Below are positions 56,766 to 64,000 of a stretch of 64,000 nucleotides of DNA, one piece after another (within the stretch, counting starts at the first letter, position 1; each line of letters begins with the position of its first letter). The stretch is taken from the NCBI RefSeq assembly GCF_019703515.2, contig NC_059346.1, positions 16,833,001 through 16,897,000 on the forward strand, read 5' to 3'. The translations under genes and the position numbers were made by a program. The notes under the pieces are model-generated. The model was not told the origin of the DNA. It saw only the letters and a list, made by a program, of their open reading frames with translations, and did no database searches. The stretch comes from Myxocyprinus asiaticus (lineage: Eukaryota; Chordata; Actinopteri; Cypriniformes; Catostomidae).

Positions 56766-57744
56766 ACAATAGGTTTAGGTGAGAACCTAAATTGTAAGTA
56801 ATTTTTCAGTGAAAATCTTGATATCCGTTGCATGTTCATTAGCACTATAAAGAAGCTTGTTCACAGTGACTCGTGTGTTCATGTGAGAACCTGTGTGAGG
56901 CTGTGAGTGGATATAAAAGAATAGGGTAGTGTGATATGTACTTGGATTCTGGAGATGCATTAAACCATCTTGAGTTTAGTAGTGAGGTATTGAGGCTGGG
57001 TGAGGGGATATACAGGATTGTGAGCATGTTAGGAAATGTGTGGATGCGTATTTCCTTTTGTCATGTTATGGCACAGTTTGCAAAAAGTGACTGAGTCTTC
57101 GACTATGCACTGTGATTCTGTGGTGCTATAAAACATCCCTCTTTTTGTTCTAGCGGCCCAACAGAGCAACATTTCCTCTATCAATGGTGTGCATTTGGGG
57201 CGAGGCTACCTGTTTGTCCAGACAACAGTCAAAAAAAGGATTTTTGCTGCTTGTTCAGTTTACAAATTAAAATAAACTAAAGCAACACAGTTCTAGAACA
57301 TTTTGTCATAACTTGATTTCATTGCATTGTATCCATTTACATTTGTAAAATAGAAGTTTACTTAATCCATTTGAGTTGGGACTACATTAATAATTTTTGA
57401 GGTGTAAATGTAGCATTGATAAAACTGGGCAGGGGATTTCCATTTCCCAGCATTCTTTGCAGGGGACTTAATATGGAGAGTTAATGTTAAAATTAAGTGT
57501 TATTTTATTTATTTTTGTGCAAGATGAATATAAAAGTGGATAGTTGTTAGTGTTTAATGTTTTGTTATGTTGAGGTTCAGAATAGTTTCTGTTATGTTAA
57601 AGTTTTGGTTGGTTACCCAAAGAGTGGAGCTTGAGCTAATGACGTGGACAGGTAAATGTCCGAATGTAATTGATTGCTCGTTTTGAGCAAATGCTGTGCT
57701 AACCATAGCATAGTTTCTAAACTACACTCATTAGCGCTTCCAAC

Positions 57745-58888
57745 TAGGGCTGGGCAATACATCGAATACCCACGATATCATCGCGCTGATTTTGCTAATG
57801 ATATAAAATTCAACAATATTGAGTATATCGTGATGATTTTAATGAGCCTTTTATTTGACCATTAAGTTTCATAGAGTGCATCAGTAGACTAATTTCACGA
57901 TCCCTCAGGGCTGTATAATTAATCAAAATAACATCAAAATGGCGATATGATCATATGTGGTTATTTAACTGCCAAAGCCTGCGATTAAAGACCGATAATG
58001 ATGGTCTGTGTGCGCTTCAGAATGAACCGGTGACGCACTGATCTGTGCACACACGCTGAGGCTCGTGTTTGTAGCACGGTTCACCTGCATTGTGAAGTAC
58101 TGCAGGTTCAAGCATTTGCGCAATTTCAAACATTAGTAACTGCTATAAAGTTATTATACAAATCTACAAACGCGGAACAGTAAAGGAGAGTTTGACAGCG
58201 GTTCACAAGATGCAAAACTTATAACTGTCAAACAAACATTGCACTTCCCGTTTCATAATAAAAGCCCCTGGTGAAGGTGAAATAAACACGACTGCACTTG
58301 CAGTGTCAAAATAAAAACCCCAGTTTAGGGTGAATTAAATAGGACAGAAATATATTAATTTATTTTTAACAAATCTTATCCTGAATATAATATAATAATA
58401 ATTCAGTATTATATTATAATAATAAACTTGACTGGGTTCCACAGTAATAATTTAGTATGATGCAATATTCATGAAGTAGTTTTTACACACCTTGTTCATT
58501 CACAAAGAAAAATGTTTTAGTAAAAATATATGAAGGTAAATAAGATTTTTATTAAGCTTCCATGTATGATTATTTGTTAAATGGAAGAATAAACGTGCAA
58601 ATCAATGAAAATGATTTCATTTTACTATCCTTTGTGTTAATTTAGTGAAAAACTGGGGGAAACATGGCTTCATCATTTATAAATAGATTTTTATTTAATA
58701 CCTTTTAAATATGAATTCTGCTTGGCTACAATGGCTGTTTAGATGAAATGATGGTTCCTCTGACTGAAATAAAAAACACTTATTGGTATTTCAGACCAAA
58801 AACATAATTATCGAGATAAATATCCAATATCGTCAATTTGCTGAAAAACATCGAGATATCATTTCTGAAGCCATATCGCCCAGCCCTG
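57745..58888. mobile_element. hAT-type MITE in msn intron 1
   Basis: Starts 'TAGGGCTGGGCAATAC' and ends 'ATATCGCCCAGCCCTG'. Flanks CTTCCAAC (57737-57744) and CATCCAAC (58889-58896) match at seven of eight positions. Non-coding, AT-rich interior. Confidence 0.85.
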
Positions 58889-59176
58889 CATCCAACCATC
58901 ATTTATGTAGCATGCTAAATTTTACTAGTGAGTACATAAAGAAATAAGAGATTTATTTGAGTATTAAGTTACATTTGAGAAGTGGAATTTTGTTGGGTTT
59001 ATCCAATTAAACTAGGTTATATTTACACCGTGTTTGTGTTGAGATTACATAGTAATTTTAAGTTAAGAAAATTGAATCAAGTTCAGCCAAAGAGCAAGTT
59101 TTAATGAATGAACACATTTACATAGCTTTAATACTTTTATGGAAAATGGTTTAAGGAAGTGATTGGGTGTGATCTT

Positions 59177-59584
59177 TTTTTTTTTTCTTTCTCCCCATTT
59201 CTCCTCAATATGGCATGCCCAATTCCCAATGCACTCTAAGTCCTCGTGGCGGCGTAGTGACTTGCCTCAATCCGGGTGGCGGAGGACGAATCTCAGTAGC
59301 CTCCGCGTCTGAGACTGTCAATCCATGCATCTTATCACGTGGCTTGTTGAGCGTGTTACCGCGGAGATGTAGCACGTGTGAAGGTCCACGCTATTCTCCA
59401 CGGCATCCACGCACAGCTCACCACGAGGAGGTTACCCCATGTGACTCTACCCTCCTTAGCAACCGGGCCAATTTGGTTGCTTAGGAGACTTGGCTGGAGT
59501 CACTCAGCACGCCCTGGATTCGAACTCGCGACTCCAGTGGTGGTAGTCAGCATCAGTACTCGCTGAGCTACCCAGGCCCCCCGG
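59177..59584 (-). mobile_element. tRNA-derived SINE, complete, minus strand
   Basis: Same family as 20231-20650. The head at the right holds the pol III boxes in reverse ('GGATTCGAACTC' and 'GTACTCGCTGAGCTACCC'), and the A-type tail at the left reads as a T run. Exact 14-bp target duplication TTGGGTGTGATCTT at 59163-59176 and 59585-59598, suggesting a young insertion. Confidence 0.94.
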
Positions 59585-59756
59585 TTGGGTGTGATCTTAA
59601 AGTATAGATTGAGCTCTTCTGAGACTTAGCACACAGACACTGCATGAGCGGTCTCTCAGATGCTAGATAAACCAGGGCATTATACAGCAAAGCATGGAGG
59701 TGTGTGCCTGAGTAGCTATTTATCTCCCTCTCTCACACATACGCATTCGCTCACTC

Positions 59757-60000
59757 AGGGCTGGGCGTTATGGTGATATACAGTATATCGTGGCGACGAT
59801 ACATCTATACAGTATATAGATTTTCCTATATAGTGTATATCGTGGTATGTAAGTATCTGTTTGCGCGATGCTCCACCTGCACATGAGATTGCGAGGGAGA
59901 GAGATAAACAACATGGAGAATGATGAACACAATGAACGCGTGTATTTCTATCTAGTATATAGTCATCAAAGAGGCTTCCTGTATCCAATGGGAGGCTGAA
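59757..60000. mobile_element. One end of a hAT-like element
   Basis: 'CAGGGCTGGGCGTTATGG' followed by 'TATACAGTATATCGTGG' is a terminus similar to that at 57745. No matching opposite end found. Confidence 0.5.
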
Positions 60001-60514
60001 TCCAAAACAAATGCGTAACGGATGGATTTACTTCAGAATCGAAGCAAACACTTATATGTTCAACTAAAAAGAGATAAGCCTCATTTTTGTACTTAAGTTG
60101 AGAAATTATGCATAGTAGATAAACAGTTAAAATATTTTTAATAATTTTATATTTATTGATAGTTTTTTATTGCAGTGGACATGACAGGTTTACCATTAGG
60201 CTAGTTTGGATAGTTTTAAATAAATAAAGAAACGTTCAGTAGATTTTTTCAGAAGTTTTTGAATCACTTTCCAAAAATGTTTTCCATTCTTCCCTCTTGC
60301 TGTTTCCTTCTATTGTAGTTATCTTATCCAGACTTCCAGAGCGTGATCAATCATGTTAAAATAGCAAGCCACGCTTAAGAGCGCAAATGAACCCATGCTC
60401 ACACAACACACATAAATGCAATTAAACTTGCATGTTCACACCCAACTGTTATAACAGTTTTTCCAGCATTTTCCAGATAATATTTTTTATATAATTCTTT
60501 AATATAACCATTAA

Positions 60515-60739
<225 letters not shown>

Positions 60740-60794
60740 TAATGCATGTATGTGTAAACATGTTGCTGCTGTTATTAAAAGTTTATTCCCAGAA

Positions 60795-61087
60795 TAAAAT
60801 GACAGAAGAAATATTCTGTAGTCATTTTCTCACCCTCATGTTGTTCCAAACCTGTGTGACTTTCTCTCTTCCATGAAACACAAAAGAAGATCTGATGTTT
60901 GGCAGAATGTTAGAGACTGACAGCCTCAGTCCCCATTCATTTTCATTGTAAGCAAAAAAAAAGATACAATGAATGTTTAGGGTGACTGAAGCTGTCAGTC
61001 CCTCACATACTCCTTTCATGTCATGGAAAAACATGAGTGTGATTAAATGATGACCAAATAAAATTTTTTGGGTGAACTAAACCTTTA
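60795..61087. mobile_element. Short foldback element in msn intron 2
   Basis: 'CTCACCCTCATGTTGTTCC' at the left and 'TTTTGGGTGAACTAAACC' at the right. The inner mirror is 'GACAGCCTCAGTCCCCATTC' against 'GTGACTGAAGCTGTCAG'. Same short class as 2149-2475. Confidence 0.75.
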
Positions 61088-61129
61088 ATAAAAGGTTATA
61101 CTAAGTTTCCAGAAATTCACAACTTCAGT

Positions 61130-61150
61130 GTGTGTGTGTGTGTGTGTGTT
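61130..61150. repeat. (TG)n microsatellite
   Basis: About 10 TG units. Confidence 0.9.
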
Positions 61151-61508
61151 TAAGGAAGTCTCAGTATTATTCACAAACTGGAAATCCTTATTTCAGGGGG
61201 AATTCTCCCTTCATCCACCCATCCTTTCTCTATCTGACTCTTTCTGACTCTCTGTTTCTTCCTCTGGCTGTTATTCTGTACATTCCCCTCTTCCTCTCTA
61301 CTAGTCACTCTCTGTCATGTTGATGAGGCCGCTCTTTCTTAAACTTGATAATAGGCAGCTTTGTGCCTGAGTAACCTTTTAATTTCTCATACAAACACAC
61401 ACTGATCACTGCTGCAGTATTTAGTCTTCAGTTTGAGCTGAGGTTTAGGGATTGGAAAGGGGTCAGACCTGAACTTTAGTCCAGTTTATTCCATCACTTT
61501 TTTTTATT

Positions 61509-61540
<32 letters not shown>

Positions 61541-61804
61541 AGAAAATGCATGTCCTTGTACTGCTTCACAACCAGCTCACTCAAACATCCTAAATATAAG
61601 ATTAATCCGGTATATCCAAACATATTCCAATTTGTAATATTGAATATTTTAATATTTACATTTGCACAATTAAACAAAATCACAGGTGACCTTGAACTAA
61701 TTTACACTGTCACATATTTTCATCATTTCGCATATTATCCTAAACTATGATAGTTTTGTTGACTGAAACTATTTGCTATTTCAGTCAGACTAAATGGACT
61801 AAAA

Positions 61805-62380
61805 TTAACCCTCATTCCATCCCAGATGTGTATGACTTACTTTCTTCTGCTGAACATAAGAAGAATATTTCAGCTCTGTAGGTCCTCACAATGTATGTTA
61901 ATGGGTACCAACATTTTAAAGCATCAAAAAGCACATAAAAGCAGCATAAAAGTGAACAATGTTTGTCTTTTTTTTACTAAAAATGTTTCTCCCTGCCCAG
62001 CAGGTGGCAATATGCGTGAAAAATGTGAATCGGCAAAAACAAAAGAAGAATGTGAAAGTGAAGTGGATACTAAAAAGGACTTAAATATTGTTCACTTTTA
62101 TATTATATCTTTTTCTCCCCCACACCTATCAAATCACTTCTGAAGGTATATATTTAACCACTGGAGTCATTTGGATTTTTTGAGCTGCCTTTTATGTGCT
62201 TTTGGAGCTTCAAGATTTTGGTCACCATTCACTTGCATTGTGAGGACCAACAGAGCTGAGATACTCTTCTAATAATCTTTGTTTCTGTTCAGCTGAAGAA
62301 AGAAAAACATATACATCTGGGATGTGTAAATGATGAGAATTAGAGAATTTTCATTTTTGGGTGAACTGTTCCTTTTAAGC
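61805..62380. mobile_element. Long foldback element in msn intron 2
   Basis: 'CATTCCATCCCAGATGTG' at the left, and 'TTCATTTTTGGGTGAACTG' at the right. The interior contains 'CCCAGCAGGTGGCAATATG' as in the copy at 21545. The outermost left arm is missing. Confidence 0.75.
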
Positions 62381-62400
62381 TCTTGTGCTGACCATCCAGC

Positions 62401-62491
62401 TGAGTGAGTGAGTGAGAGAGAGAGTGAGAGAGAGTGAGAGAGAGAGTGAGAGAGAGAGTGAGAGAGAGAGTGAGAGAGAGAGAGAGAGAGA
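62401..62491. repeat. (GAGT/GAGA)n microsatellite
   Basis: Imperfect GAGTGAGA and GAGA repeats over about 90 bases. Confidence 0.93.
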
Positions 62492-62499
62492 TCACTTGT

Positions 62500-64000
62500 A
62501 TGTGAGAAGCGTCACTCCTGTTTACAAATCATATATAAACACAGCTGCCCTCCTCTCTCTCTATCTCTCCATTTGCCCTTTTCTTCACATCAGTTGTGAG
62601 CCAGCATCTCACAACACCTTCACCAACATTTTACATCTCATAGACACACACACACACGCACTCACTCTGCTGATTGGGAATGGCGACTGTCTTCTCGGTA
62701 TATCAAAGATGAAGGATTCAGTGTCCTGACATTCATAGCATTTCTTGAATGTTCCACCCCTCCCTGAAAGCTAAATACACACTAAATACAGAGATTAAAA
62801 CACTGCAGGTCACCAAGACTGTGTACTGTTTGTAGCACTAGTAGGTGTATACATAGTCTATAGAGCGCAACAATGCCTGTTCACTTTTTTAGCTGTTTTG
62901 GTTCCAGAAGCATTTTCCCCTTTAATTTCTTCCATAGTGATTTCATAAAATGCCTCCAGAGTTCTAAGCCAATTGGACAAAAAGACAAAGGTACAAGACT
63001 TTGTACTTAATGTATATTGTGAGGGAATGAACTACAATCCCATGAAGCATTGCGAATGATGTAATTGAATAAAAAATAAAAAATAAAAAAAAGCACTGGA
63101 AAATTACAAAACTATTTATTCAAAGATGTTGATTAGAAGGATAAAAACTATATATTTTAATTTCATTGCAAAATATTCAGATAAATGCAAATATATTAGC
63201 AGTTTAAGAGTGTTAGGAGACCAGTGTTTACAGTGATTGGTGGATCTTTCTCTGCTGGATCATGGGTAGTGTAGTTCTTTACCAGAAATTCTGCTGTTTA
63301 ACAAGATTTTTTAGTTAAATTATGTTACAAATAAAAAAGGAAACTGATTGATTCAACAGAAGCATATACCATCGATTGACAATTTTGGAGGTCATGATAG
63401 GTCTGTATTTTAAAGGTTTAGAAGTTATAGTTAAAAATCAATTTGCCTATGGAGAAAATGAACAAAACCAGACAGTTGTGCTCTTTTGGCATATCATGTG
63501 AGCTCCACTGTGTGCACTTCCATTGATTGTTGTTGTATTGCTTCAGTGCTCATTTGCATTGAGTTAAACTCTGCTCAGCTTTGAGGTTTAGAGAGCGGGC
63601 ATGTGGTTGAAGTTAGCAAAATGCCGGCAGTCAGCAAAATGGCTGAAAACACTTTCAAAACTTTTAATGGTTATATTACAAATGATATAGGCTATAAAAC
63701 TATTATTCTTCAGATACAATAGGCTAAAAGACTATTATTCATTAAATACAATATCAATATTTAAACTGATAGTAAAGATCGATTAGCCTCGCCACAACTT
63801 ATTGTATTGTATTTCTTGACACTATCTGTAGGAAGGGAAAGTAAAGGAAACTTAAAGGCGGGTACAGGATTGGGGAAAAGTCGCAAGCCAGATTCATGCG
63901 AGCAACACGAGTTTGAACAACATAGATTAATATGTTAGTTGAGGGTAGTTTAAACATGTTAAAAAGACAGGACCCATACCAAAGTGAAACATACAAAAGC
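62500..64000. other. msn intron 2, no gene seen
   Basis: No exon with the next moesin segment, no terminal repeats and no RNA gene were found up to the end of the window. Confidence 0.4.

Noticed and set aside
62412..62729. A frame rich in Arg-Glu-Ser repeats.
   Set aside because: It is a translation of the GAGA microsatellite.

Overview
The window looks like a teleost, most likely cyprinid, nuclear genome. It holds intron-rich vertebrate genes separated by dense fish-type transposons: Tc1/mariner, hAT, Ty3/Gypsy-like LTR elements, a LINE, tRNA-derived SINEs and foldback elements that begin with the 'GGATAGTTCACCC' motif common in cyprinids. The species assignment is inference from repeat content.

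Three protein-coding genes are supported. (1) 329-1815 (+) is the terminal coding exon of a Regnase-family ribonuclease gene, most likely zc3h12b. (2) 41858-10902 (-) is a complete las1l gene. I rebuilt it as 13 coding exons whose splice sites and phases all agree, giving a 578-aa product with the HEPN catalytic motif RHDLTH. (3) 46324 onward (+) is the 5' part of msn (moesin): a four-codon first coding exon and an 84-bp second exon, with the rest beyond the window. The order zc3h12b - las1l - msn matches human Xq12, so this is a conserved synteny block. las1l and msn are divergently transcribed from starts about 4.5 kb apart.

Layout: 1.8-8.6 kb is zc3h12b 3' flank and possible long 3' UTR, with foldback elements and a degenerate hAT. 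8.9-10.2 kb is a composite MITE. 10.4-41.9 kb is las1l; its introns carry most of the repeats, and the 11-kb intron 6 holds a LINE broken by two hAT elements, one of which carries a Tc1. 41.9-46.3 kb is the intergenic region with two foldbacks, a Tc1 and the CpG-rich msn promoter. 46.3-60.6 kb is msn intron 1, with a hAT nested in a hAT, a second hAT MITE and an intact SINE. 60.7-64 kb is msn intron 2.

The genes do not form a pathway. LAS1L acts in nucleolar ITS2 pre-rRNA processing, the ZC3H12 family degrades mRNA, and moesin links membrane to actin. I found no operon-like or defence system and no RNA gene. The unusual content is structural: nested transposons with exact target-site duplications, a retrovirus-like LTR with a tRNA-Pro-type primer site, a palindromic Tc1 derivative, and complementary CA/TG repeats flanking one las1l exon.
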